A DNA stretch of 20,000 nt from positions 1,800,742 through 1,820,741 of the forward strand of contig CM022674.1 in assembly GCA_012295275.1 (NCBI GenBank), given 5' to 3'. Positions 9,009 to 16,794 of this stretch are shown here, in pieces (position 1 is the stretch's first letter; each line of letters starts with the position of its first letter). The position numbers and the translations under genes are program-made. Source of the stretch: Chrysomallon squamiferum. Its lineage: Eukaryota > Mollusca > Gastropoda > Neomphalida > Peltospiridae. A model generated the notes under the pieces. That model ran no database searches. It saw only the letters and a program-made list of their open reading frames with translations, and had not been told where the DNA came from.

Positions 9009-9451
9009 AAACTACTATTATATACTTCATTAAGAAGAGCAAATATAATATGTAGAAACTCGGTCATTTTTTTTTCTTCTTTTCTTTTCTTTTGCAGGTG
9101 GAGTTTCGTTTTGTTGAAACCTAATCACCAACGGTTACTGACTGAATTTCAATCAACACAATTAAAACTTCATATTAAAGGATTTTTTAAAATGTATTTT
9201 TACTTACATTTTCTGTTCATTTACATTTTTTAAATTCTTGACAATAATGTCTTCATCATTGTGTTCATAATAATTTTCGAAATACGGTTTTTTTTCACTG
9301 ACTTGTTTAATTTATGCAGACATTTTACCGTTAAAACAATTTTTCAACTGATAATTCTAACAAAATTCTTACTATAATGGCTATACAATTTTCAAAAGTT
9401 CAGTGTTCGCTATTATTCCAACACATTTTTTTTTAAAATTATTATCCAAGA

Positions 9452-9733
9452 TTAACCAACAAATAGTGAAGCAGAGTTCTTTTTCAAGGCTTTTTTCTTG
9501 CGTTCAAAACGGTGTTTCCGTCCATGCAAATGACGATGTCGTCGTCGATGTGTGTCTCTTCTGTTGACGATGAGGTCGAGGATCTGACTGATTTGTCTCA
9601 GAGCATGGAGGACAGACAACTTCTTTCCGCGTCTGTTTCTGACGGCTCTGTCAGTTTTCTTCAACGTAGCATTTCTTCTTAACCTTCGACTCCTTAGTTT
9701 CACTTCAGAGCTGTCACCTGATTTTATAATCAT
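9452..9733 (-). CDS. Duplicated 3' coding exon of the preprohormone-like gene (alternative last exon or truncated paralogue)
   Basis: The open frame, with a TAA stop, encodes a very basic protein end of 93 residues. Its last 84 residues differ from the copy at 12438-12943 at about 12 positions, with no stop or frameshift. It keeps the processing-site cluster RRLRR, the segment VLHALRQISQILD, the basic stretch RRRHRHLHGRKHRFERKKK and the terminal LFVG. The N-terminal half of the parent exon and the signal-peptide exons are missing, because homology stops near 9738. It lies downstream of the parent gene in the same direction, so it could serve as an alternative 3' exon. A possible acceptor CTAAAGAAACAG sits just upstream of the start. 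Otherwise it is a truncated pseudogene. The ATG chosen (MIIKSGDSSE) is the only one in frame and need not be used. Confidence 0.55.
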   Translation of the reverse strand: MIIKSGDSSEVKLRSRRLRRNATLKKTDRAVRNRRGKKLSVLHALRQISQILDLIVNRRDTHRRRHRHLHGRKHRFERKKKALKKNSASLFVG

Positions 9734-9767
9734 TTCTGTTTCTTTAGTTGGTTACGCGGATTTAGTA

Positions 9768-9812
9768 TTTATTATTATTATTATTAGTAGTAGTAGTAGT
9801 AGTAGTAGTAAT
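9768..9812. repeat. (ATT)n-(AGT)n microsatellite
   Basis: ATT repeats pass into AGT repeats about 30 bases beyond the point where the duplicated block ends. Confidence 0.9.
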
Positions 9813-10212
9813 TATTATGCAAATTTCCCAAAACAGAAATATTCCCCAAAGGAAACGACAACAAAAACAACAAAATCAAACAAGGACCGCTATGAAATAA
9901 GTTTCATTTTTTTATTAACAAAATTATCCAAACAGTAAAAACAAAATTTGATCGTTCCAATAGAATGGGAGATAAATGTTAAAATACGAAATAAAACATC
10001 AAAATGTAACAAGAAAAGCAGCAGATGAAAACAGATTGAGTACAATTTTGTTGAATCTTATGATTATTTAGTTTTCTTACGTCAGAAACTATAAAAGAAA
10101 AGTCAAAGCCTTCATACAGAGCGTCGACATTAGCATGTCCAGATGTCGACAATCCCAACCTGAACCTGTTAAATCATAAATAGTTCCCGGTGTCCCAAAC
10201 AACACGGTTCCA
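9813..10212. other. Unique non-coding spacer
   Basis: This lies between the duplication edge and the MULE-associated repeats. It holds an ATGCAAAT octamer at 9817-9824 and a small inverted repeat GTCGACAT/ATGTCGAC at about 10122-10150. No coding frame was seen. Confidence 0.5.
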
Positions 10213-10335
10213 TTAATACTACTACTATATGTATCTTTAGTTGACGACACATATCTAGTTTTATTTTATACGCAATAATACTGACGTATGTATCTTTAGT
10301 TGACAGCAAAGAAGTAGTTCTAAACACTTAATAAT
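10213..10335. repeat. Two degenerate units of the 61-bp repeat
   Basis: GTATCTTTAGTTGAC appears twice, near 10230 and 10291, about 61 bases apart. It is followed by CTAGTTTTATTTTATAC-like sequence, as in the array at 14023-14755. The segment then runs through CTTAATAATACGGTTTCAGG into the MULE end, exactly the order seen before the other MULE copy. Confidence 0.8.
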
Positions 10336-10343
10336 ACGGTTTC

Positions 10344-11275
10344 AGGACATCTGCCCCTTGTTTTCTTCCAATATACCAATCAGAATTATTTGCAAGCAAA
10401 TAAAAATTAGTCAAAGTGTTACGTTAAACTTCATTAAAGCCATTAGGATTATTTTGCTCTGCTAAAAGATCTCATAAAAATCACCTAACCTCAACGCTAA
10501 CTAGAGTCAGCTAATTACTAAATAAGCTTCATTAAAAGGGTATTTGGATTACTTTTATCCGCAAAAACATCTAATTCAGGCTGATTAAATGCCAGAGAAT
10601 CTTTTTTTTTTTTTTTTTTTTTTATTTTGCAAGTGATCTATAACTGAGATGAATGAAACTGAATATTATGCCTTATAACAAAAATATCCTATTCTATAAG
10701 ACGGAGTTCACTGTGTCATCCAAAACGTGCCTTCGAAAACTCTGTGTATGTCCCAACAGAAGGAACTCAGAGGCGGATAGATTTCTTACGAGTGTGAAGG
10801 AAGGAGACAACACGTCTGTACAGCTAAACTGTTCTGTGACTTGATGCTTCCTTCACCTCAGCCAACTTCAACTAAACGGCCTGGCAGTTCGTTACGAAAC
10901 TAAAGAAGCGTTTACGTTACCCATCTCTCGGATAGCTGCAATTGCATTCGTTCGAGAGCTTGCACGGAATAACACAAATGTGTTAAAACTGAAAAGTGAC
11001 AATGAACTCTTGTAAGAAGTGCCTTAGTATATATACATGGCTATAGTTCAGTTTGTACTTGTGAATGAACTGTTGTCATACAAAGCTTTACTAGACGACT
11101 ATGGACAGTGTAACTCTCAACTTCATTTTATATGTGGTCTAAACAACGTTGATGTATTAAAAAAAAACGTGTTGTCATACATGTAAATAGGTCGTTATTC
11201 TTGAAAATCATTACTGGAAGAGAAAATGTAGTGACAGTTGTTCTTGGGCGCTGTTGCCCGGGGAGAAATTGTCCT
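10344..11275 (+). mobile_element. FLYWCH-MULE element copy A, internally deleted
   Basis: It starts AGGACATCTGCCCC and ends in GTTGCCCGGGGAGAAATTGTCCT. These are imperfect inverted ends made of GACAAYTGCCCC-like words. Its left part (CAATATACCAATCAGAAT onward) and right part (TGTACTTGTGAATGAACTG onward) align with copy B at 14792-16139. About 430 bases that carry the transposase C-terminus in copy B are missing here: the sequence jumps from AGCTGCAATTGCATT straight to the tail. A poly(T) run at about 10602-10623 interrupts it. Only fragments of protein homology remain, including the region of the short ORF at 10653-10844. It is a dead, non-autonomous copy. No clear target-site duplication was seen. 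Confidence 0.85.
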
Positions 11276-11317
11276 CGAATACGAATCTTTCTTTAGTTCA
11301 GTAACAGGATTTAGTTA

Positions 11318-11410
<93 letters not shown>
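11318..11410. repeat. (ATT)n microsatellite, about 31 units
   Basis: A long pure ATT run lies between MULE copy A and the second copy of the duplicated block. Confidence 0.97.
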
Positions 11411-11811
11411 CCAAATAAAAACATACAGAATTTAAGATAGAGATTCGTGAACACAGCTACTACCAACAGATTTATTTTGAAAATGAAAATGATGTTAAAT
11501 TATTTTAATACTTAAGGCATAGTATTTACTTACAGTTACAGAATTCAAGTCATTCTCATTTCATATTCTGTAATATTAAATGGTGATAGAAACACGTTTA
11601 AAAAAACTAACATAGTTGATGTTATGAATATTGTTTGGCATGGTGTTTAAATTATTTCCAGTTTTGCACGTAAAGAGATAGAAATATATTTAATTATGTT
11701 CCTACAGTCACTGGTTCGAACACGAAAGTAGCCAAAGAAGAAAAAAATTCTGCTGATCTTCCAATCTCATGTTTTTTTCGTTATCATTGCTGTGAATGAT
11801 TATTTATCTAA

Positions 11812-11877
<66 letters not shown>

Positions 11878-11984
11878 CAATTACTGAAATACTAATGAAA
11901 TCATACTTTCTTATTTTCTTGTAAACTGTTTATTGTTTCCAAAGCTGACAAAAATCTACTTTGAGTTTCCATGAAAACTGTTTT

Positions 11985-11998
11985 GTTTCCATGGAGAC
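11985..11998. promoter_or_regulatory. X-box-like site in duplication copy 2
   Basis: GTTTCCATGGAGAC matches the RFX X-box at 13 of 14 positions and is identical to the site at 8995-9008. Confidence 0.25.
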
Positions 11999-12292
11999 AA
12001 ACTACTATTATATACTTCATTAAGAAAAGCAAATATAATATGTAGAAACTCGGTCTTTTTTTTTTTTTCTCTTTCTTTTGCAGGTGGAGTTTCGTTTTGT
12101 TGAGAGCAATTTCACCAACGGTTACTGACTGAATTTCAATCAACACAATTAAAACTTCATATTAAAGGATATTTTAAAATGTATTTTTACTTACATTTTT
12201 CTGTTCATTTACATTTTTTAAATTCTTGACAATAATGTCTTCATCATTGTGTTCATAATAATTTTCGAAATACGGTTTTTTTCACAGACTTG

Positions 12293-12298
12293 TTTAAT
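12293..12298 (-). terminator. Possible poly(A) signal ATTAAA
   Basis: On the minus strand ATTAAA lies about 140 bases after the stop of the preprohormone-like gene. The same hexamer is kept in the duplicate at 9306-9311. In such AT-rich DNA this is weak evidence. Confidence 0.3.
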
Positions 12299-12437
12299 TT
12301 ATGCAGACATTTTACCGTTAAAACAATTTTTCAACTGATAATTCTAACAAAATTCTTACTATAATGGCTATATAATTTTCAAAAGTTCAGCGTTCGCTAT
12401 TATTCCAACACATTTTTTTTTAAATTATTATCCAAGA

Positions 12438-12943
12438 TTAACCAACAAATAACGGCGCAGAGTTCTTTCTTATGGTTTTTTTCTTGCGTTGAAAACGGTG
12501 TTTGTGTCCATGCAAATGACGATGTCGTCGTTGATGTTTGTCTCTTCTGTTGACGATGAAGTCGAGGATCTGACTGATTTGTCTCAGAGCATGGAGGACA
12601 AACAACTTCTTTCCGTGTCTGTTTCTGACGGCTCTGTCAGTTTTCTTCAACGTAGCATTTCTTCTTAACCTTCGACCCCTCAGTTTCACTTCAGTGCTGT
12701 CATCTGATTTCATCAACATTTCTCTGAATTTCGAAAGATAAAGATCTGGGATCCCAGCAGAATCAGACAGAGTTGGTTGGTAGACATTTCCTGGATTTTC
12801 AGTCAGTCTCTTCATTGCAGTGTGGTGGTCATCATTTCTATCTGTCAACACAGAGGCGTGACTGAGTTTCTCAAATACATCTTTAAAGACGCTGTCTGCA
12901 CCATCTCTTCCTTTGATTTCAAACTCAGACTTGCCTAGTAAAT
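12438..12943 (-). CDS. Terminal exon of the preprohormone-like gene
   Basis: This is the best supported coding segment in the window. The frame is open from the TAG acceptor at 12944-12945 (TTATTACTTGTAG) to the TAA at 12438-12440, about 168 codons with normal codon use. It starts LLGKSEFEIKGRDGADSVFK. The frame set by the signal-peptide exon does not fit this acceptor, since it would hit a stop after a few codons. It does fit an AAG acceptor after which the exon begins at 12906 (AGATGG). Either that site is used, or a base of the A6 run in exon 2 is miscounted, or a small exon is missed. A GTG near 12851 is in frame but is not a likely start. Confidence 0.85.
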
Positions 12944-13659
12944 CTACAAGTAATAAATATTTTCATCATATCTTTGTTTTTAGTTTATATGTTTTCATTA
13001 CTTCTTTTTTTCATAAATGTATATTTTCATTGTGCAATTATATATATTCTCTTGTTGCCTGCATTCAGCATCACCCACAAGTGGATTTAATTTTGCTATT
13101 TAAGTTGTATACATACACTGTAGAAAAATAATTTAAAAAAATACTTACTGTAAAGATGTACACACTGCAGTTGAAGAGAAAACAAAGAGAAGATGAAGAT
13201 GTTTCTTGCATTTTTTGAAACCTGAGGGAAACAAAAATAAAATATCAAAAGAATGCCCATAAATATCATACATTTTCAGTGATAAACAAAAATCAAAGTG
13301 ATTTTAAATTTTTTTTTTTTTTTTTAACATACGTATTCTAAATGAAATTAAGGAATTCCAATTTAGACGAAACGTTATATTTCTTCTATTCATTTTCTTA
13401 TTTAATACTTCTGTTTTTTTTTTTATTAGGAGTAAACATTTTTCAACATACAGATCTTTTTTTATTTCATATTAATAAAACGACAATTGAGAAAAATAAA
13501 ACAGAAGCAAACAAACGATGTGTATATAAAAAGAAAAAAAAAGAAATAACAATGAAAACTGACCAACCCGTCCCTATAGATATAAAATATCACAGGAAAA
13601 ACTAAACTAAACGAAATAAATATTATTTGCTTACCTTTTATTTGATGTAGGACAGCCAT
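12438..13659 (-). CDS. Secreted preprohormone-like gene, three coding exons, PTH/PTHrP-like organisation (tentative)
   Basis: The proposed coding exons are 13659-13635 (MAVLHQIK plus one base), 13221-13149 and a terminal exon ending at the TAA at 12438. Exons 1 and 2 join in phase and give a signal peptide (GFKKCKKHLHLLFVFSSTAV then CTSL). The terminal exon supplies an acidic/mixed pro-region (GADSVFKDVFEKLSHASVLT...), then RRLRR, which suits prohormone convertase. Next comes a segment with KKLFVLHALRQISQILDFIV, a basic tail (RRHRHLHGHKHRFQRKKK) and a final APLFVG whose Gly could give an amide. There is no cysteine after the signal region. Vertebrate PTHrP likewise has RRLKR followed about 20 residues later by F-F-L-H-H-L and a distal polybasic stretch. 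The PTH N-terminal activation residues are not recognisable, so the family call is weak. The length would be about 188 residues with the acceptor at 12907-12908. Confidence 0.6.
13149..13221 (-). CDS. Signal-peptide exon of the preprohormone-like gene
   Basis: The 73-base exon is bounded by a strong acceptor (TTTTTGTTTCCCTCAG, AG at 13222-13223) and a strong donor (TTTACA followed by GTAAGTAT). Read in phase with exon 1 it encodes KKCKKHLHLLFVFSSTAVCT, a basic n-region followed by a hydrophobic core, as in a secretory signal peptide. All three frames of this exon give a hydrophobic segment, so the frame is fixed by the join to exon 1 rather than by composition. It contains no part of the predicted mature peptide. 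Confidence 0.55.
13635..13659 (-). CDS. Start-codon exon of the preprohormone-like gene
   Basis: ATGGCTGTCC in good context (AAAAATGG) opens 25 coding bases. They end at a consensus donor (AAAAG followed by GTAAGC, GT at 13633-13634). The join to exon 2 keeps the frame open and adds MAVLHQIK ahead of the basic n-region of the signal peptide. Any 5' untranslated sequence would lie above 13659. The intron to exon 2 is about 410 bases. Confidence 0.45.
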
Positions 13660-13756
13660 TTTTCCTGATGTTTCAGATGTAACGAATTCTGCTGAATGAC
13701 TTCTGTTACAAATCTTTATAGATGTATGTATTTATATCTTTCTATCTATATATATG

Positions 13757-13758
13757 TA

Positions 13759-13793
<35 letters not shown>
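13757..13793. repeat. (GT)n microsatellite
   Basis: A GT run with one GC interruption, just upstream (on the minus strand) of the preprohormone-like gene. Confidence 0.93.
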
Positions 13794-13797
<4 letters not shown>

Positions 13798-13875
13798 GAT
13801 AATTTCAAAAATAGCATCTGCTTCCTTTCTTCCGATTCTTTTTGTTTCCTTTTTTTTCCCTACTACCATAAACCT

Positions 13876-13876
<1 letters not shown>

Positions 13877-13940
<64 letters not shown>

Positions 13941-13945
13941 ACGAA

Positions 13946-13980
<35 letters not shown>

Positions 13981-13981
13981 A
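13877..13981. repeat. (AAAT)n microsatellite, about 26 units
   Basis: A nearly pure tetranucleotide run with a single interruption (ACGAAT) at about 13941. Confidence 0.97.
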
Positions 13982-14022
13982 ACACCAAACTCGCTAAAAA
14001 AATAAAAATAAAAGGCATCTGC

Positions 14023-14755
14023 ACTGAACTAGTTTTATTTTAACACTGAGATGATTGTTTTAGTTGACTATTCAGAACTAGTTTTATTTTATTCACTGAA
14101 TATTACATTGTACGTAAACTTGACTATTCCTGTTTTATTTTATACACTGAATAATAAAAATCTTTAAAAGGAACTATTTTATTTTATTCACTGAATATTA
14201 CTGAACTAGTTTTATTTTATTTTATACACTGAATATTACTATTGTACGTATCTTTAGTTGACTATTCAGAACTAGTTTTATTTTATACACTGAATATTAC
14301 TATTGTACGTATCTTTAGTTGACTATTCAGAACTAGTTTTATTTTATACACTGAATATTACTATTGTACGTATCTTTAGTTGACTATTCAGAACTAGTTT
14401 TATTTTATTCACTGAATATTACTATTGTACGTATCTTTAGTTGACTATTCAGAACTAGTTTTATTTTATACACTGAATATTACTATTGTACGTATCTTTA
14501 GTTGACTATTCAGAACTAGTTTTATTTTATTCACTGAATATTACTATTGTACGTATCTTTAGTTGACTATTCAGAACTAGTTTTATTTTATACACTGAAT
14601 ATTACTATTGTACGTATCTTTAGTTGACTATTCAGAACTAGTTTTATTTTATACACTGAATATTACTATTGTACGTATCTTTAGTTGACTATTCAGAACT
14701 AGTTTTATTTTATACACTGAATATTACTATTAATCTTTAACTATTCAGAACTAGT
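14023..14755. repeat. 61-bp tandem repeat array beside MULE copy B
   Basis: The unit runs GTACGTATCTTTAGTTGACT, then ATTCAGAACTAGTTTTATTT, then TATACACTGAATATTACTAT and T, 61 bases in all. Unit starts at 14244, 14305, 14366, 14427, 14488, 14549, 14610 and 14671 are exactly 61 apart and nearly identical. They differ mainly at one site, TATACAC versus TATTCAC. Diverged and truncated units lie at both edges. The array runs directly into MULE copy B through CTTAATAATGTGGTTTCAGG. Confidence 0.96.
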
Positions 14756-15168
14756 TATGTGGTTATTTTATACTCTTAATAATGTGGTTTCAGGATAATT
14801 GCCCCCCGGGAAAACTGACCCGGACATTAAGCCCAGGACAACTCCCCCCCCCACGACAATTTTCCCCCATTTTTTCTTCCAATATACCATTCAGAATGAT
14901 TTTCAAGCAACAATAAATTAGCCTATCAAAGTGTTACCTTAAACTTCATTAAAGGCATTTGGATTACTTTCATCTGGTAAAACATTTTATAAAAATATCC
15001 TAACATCACCTAACATCAAAGCTAACAAGAGTCAGCTAATTACTAATTCAGGCTGATTAAACGCTGAAGATTCCTTTGATTTGGCAAGTGATCTATAACT
15101 GAGATGAATAAACAGTATATTAGCTCATGCCTTGTAACACAAATATTATATTCTATCAGATAGATTTC

Positions 15169-15281
15169 AGTAAGTCGGAACGTGGACATCCAAAACTTGC
15201 CATCAGTAGGAACTCAAAGGTCGAGTGATTTCTTACGAGTGTAAAGAAAGAAGACAAAGCTAAACTGTACTGTGACTGGAT
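15169..15281 (+). pseudogene. FLYWCH zinc-finger remnant of MULE transposase
   Basis: The frame reads SKSERGHPKLAISRNSKVE, a stop at 15226-15228, then FLTSVKKEDKAKLYCDWM. The opening S-E-R-G-H-P-K-L is typical of the start of FLYWCH domains in MULE transposases, and the C-D-W part would be the region of the metal-binding cysteine. The in-frame TGA and the missing remainder of the finger show that it is inactive. Confidence 0.6.
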
Positions 15282-15383
15282 GCTTCTTTCCTTTGAGGCA
15301 ATGCATCTGGCGCCAAATTCAGCTCATCAGTTTGACAGTTCGCTACAGTACTGATGAAGAGTTTGTTTGAACTGATACCTCAC

Positions 15384-15891
15384 ATAGCTGCAATTGCACT
15401 GGTTCCAGTGGACGAAGTAACGGCAGCTTCTGAAGCACAATCTCATGATGATGACTCTGTGTTACCAATAGTGGAGAACTTTGAGGACAGCTTCACTGGT
15501 AGCCAGTATGGCAGAGCTGGTCGGCAGACGTGAACAACGTTACAACGTTGGCATGTGGAAGATGCACCAGAGGTGGGAAAAGAATTTGTCGTAGACTAAC
15601 ATCTTCGTGGAAGGATGGCACTGTCACTTGAACTTCTGGAAGTTTGTAGACGTGTTAATAAAGCGTGAACAAGCACTGAATGAACTGGAAATAAACGAGA
15701 TGATTGACGAGCGGAAGCACCTCGACCACTTCACTGAAAAATACCAAGAAACTTCACTGGGTTTGCTGAGACTGATCAGACGGCGTGTAAATAGACAGGT
15801 CCTGAACTGTTTGAGTGGAACAGAAGAGAACCTAAAAGTGTCAGTGAACTCTTCTTGTAAGACGTACTTTAGTGTACACGGTTATTGTTGA
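15384..15891 (+). pseudogene. MULE transposase C-terminal remnant
   Basis: The translation reads IAAIALVPVDEVTAASEAQS, then VENFEDSFTG and GRAGR. After a frame change near 15520 it continues REQRYNVGMWKMHQRWEKNL, a stop at 15592-15594, then TNIFVEGWHCHLNFWKFVDV and LIKREQALNELEINEM. The order L-x-F/L-V-P-V-x-x-V, F-E-D-(T/S), W-x-x-H, T-N-N-x-x-E-G-W-H, F-W-K-F, L-x-K-E-Q is the standard C-terminal arrangement of FLYWCH-linked MULE transposases, downstream of the catalytic DDE region. The DDE region is missing. The longest uninterrupted piece starts at 15607 and ends at the TGA at 15889-15891. Confidence 0.85.
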
Positions 15892-16139
15892 GCCTGTACT
15901 TGTGAATGAGCTGTTGCTATAGAAAGCTTTACTAGAGAACCATGGACAGGGACTCCTCTGAATTTCATTTTATTTCATGTTACTTTAGGATGTATTTAAA
16001 AAAAAAAATTGTCTTTATGTATATATGTCGTTATGCTTGAAAATACTGAGGAAGTTGTCCAAGGGGGGGCAGTTTTTCTGGTGCAATTATCAGGTGACAG
16101 TTGTCCGAGGGGGACAGTTGTCAGGGTGGCAAATGTCCT

Positions 16140-16659
16140 AGAATCCTATTTTTATAATATAAACTTAATACTACTGTTATATTATATTATATTAGAATTA
16201 ATTTATATATGTGAATACTCTAAAAAGAAAAAAGAACTGGAGCGCAGTGTAGTAGGATTAATTTAGTTTCCTCTTTGAATTATTTAAATAAAATATATAC
16301 ATATATATATATAAATTTCAGTAATAATAATAATAAGAAGAAGAAGAAGAAGAAGAATGTAATATAGGTTACACACATATACAATCACCCAGATAAACGT
16401 ACACATTAACCTACAAGTCTGAACTCAATAAAATATTTTTTAAAAGTCGACATGACATTTTTCTGTAACAGAGTTTAAGTCTGCCTGAATAAGTCTGTGT
16501 GGGCGTTTTTGAACTTCAGCAATGACAAAGCTGCAATTAGAGTAATTTCGTGAACTCGCGTGTGAACTGACAAATAAATTGCCCGTGCTTTGACATAATA
16601 CGATACTGTGTGAATTGTTTGAAATATTCGTTTTTAAAATTTGAAAACAGTAAATGGCA
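16140..16659. other. AT-rich non-coding stretch
   Basis: Short TA and TTATA repeats lie at about 16177-16310, and an ATA/GAA microsatellite at about 16322-16357. No gene is seen. Confidence 0.6.
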
Positions 16660-16752
16660 ATAGTAGCTGCAGCAGCAGTAGTAGTAGTAGTAGTAGTAGC
16701 TGCAGCAGTAGTAGTAGTAGTGGAACCAGAAGTAGAAATAGTAGTAATGGTG

Positions 16753-16794
<42 letters not shown>

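Larger units (their letters stand above)
8499..9738. repeat. Duplicated block, copy 1 (of 11457-12726)
   Basis: About 1.24 kb is highly similar to 11457-12726 in the same orientation. It contains an (ATT)n tract (8836-8883), the GTTTCCATGGAGAC motif and the 3' part of a minus-strand coding exon. The left edge lies beside an ATT microsatellite in both copies. The right edge breaks inside the coding exon, shortly before another ATT/AGT microsatellite at 9768-9812. Small indels separate the copies in the non-coding part but none lies in the coding part. Confidence 0.93.
11457..12726. repeat. Duplicated block, copy 2 (of 8499-9738)
   Basis: This is the counterpart of copy 1. It contains a longer ATT tract (11812-11873), the same X-box-like site and the 3' part of the terminal coding exon. 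Beyond 12726 the exon continues without a counterpart in copy 1. This copy is therefore the parent or complete one, and copy 1 the truncated derivative. Confidence 0.93.
14792..16139 (+). mobile_element. FLYWCH-MULE DNA transposon copy B, decayed
   Basis: The left end AGGATAATTGCCCCCCGGG and the right end (complement AGGACATTTGCCACC) are imperfect inverted repeats. Both are followed inward by repeated GGACAAYTGYCCCC-like words with long C or G runs, at 14803-14870 and 16058-16139. Inside are remnants of a FLYWCH zinc-finger segment (15169-15281) and the C-terminus of a MULE transposase (15384-15891). The catalytic middle is absent, and stops and a frameshift break what remains. It is the longer relative of copy A at 10344-11275. 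No target-site duplication is clear, and the flank shared with copy A suggests the mobile unit may extend into the 61-bp repeats. Confidence 0.88.

Noticed and set aside
13342-13605. Plus-strand ORF between exons 1 and 2 of the minus-strand gene
   Set aside because: It lies in the intron, is rich in Phe/Lys from T and A runs, and has no recognisable domain.
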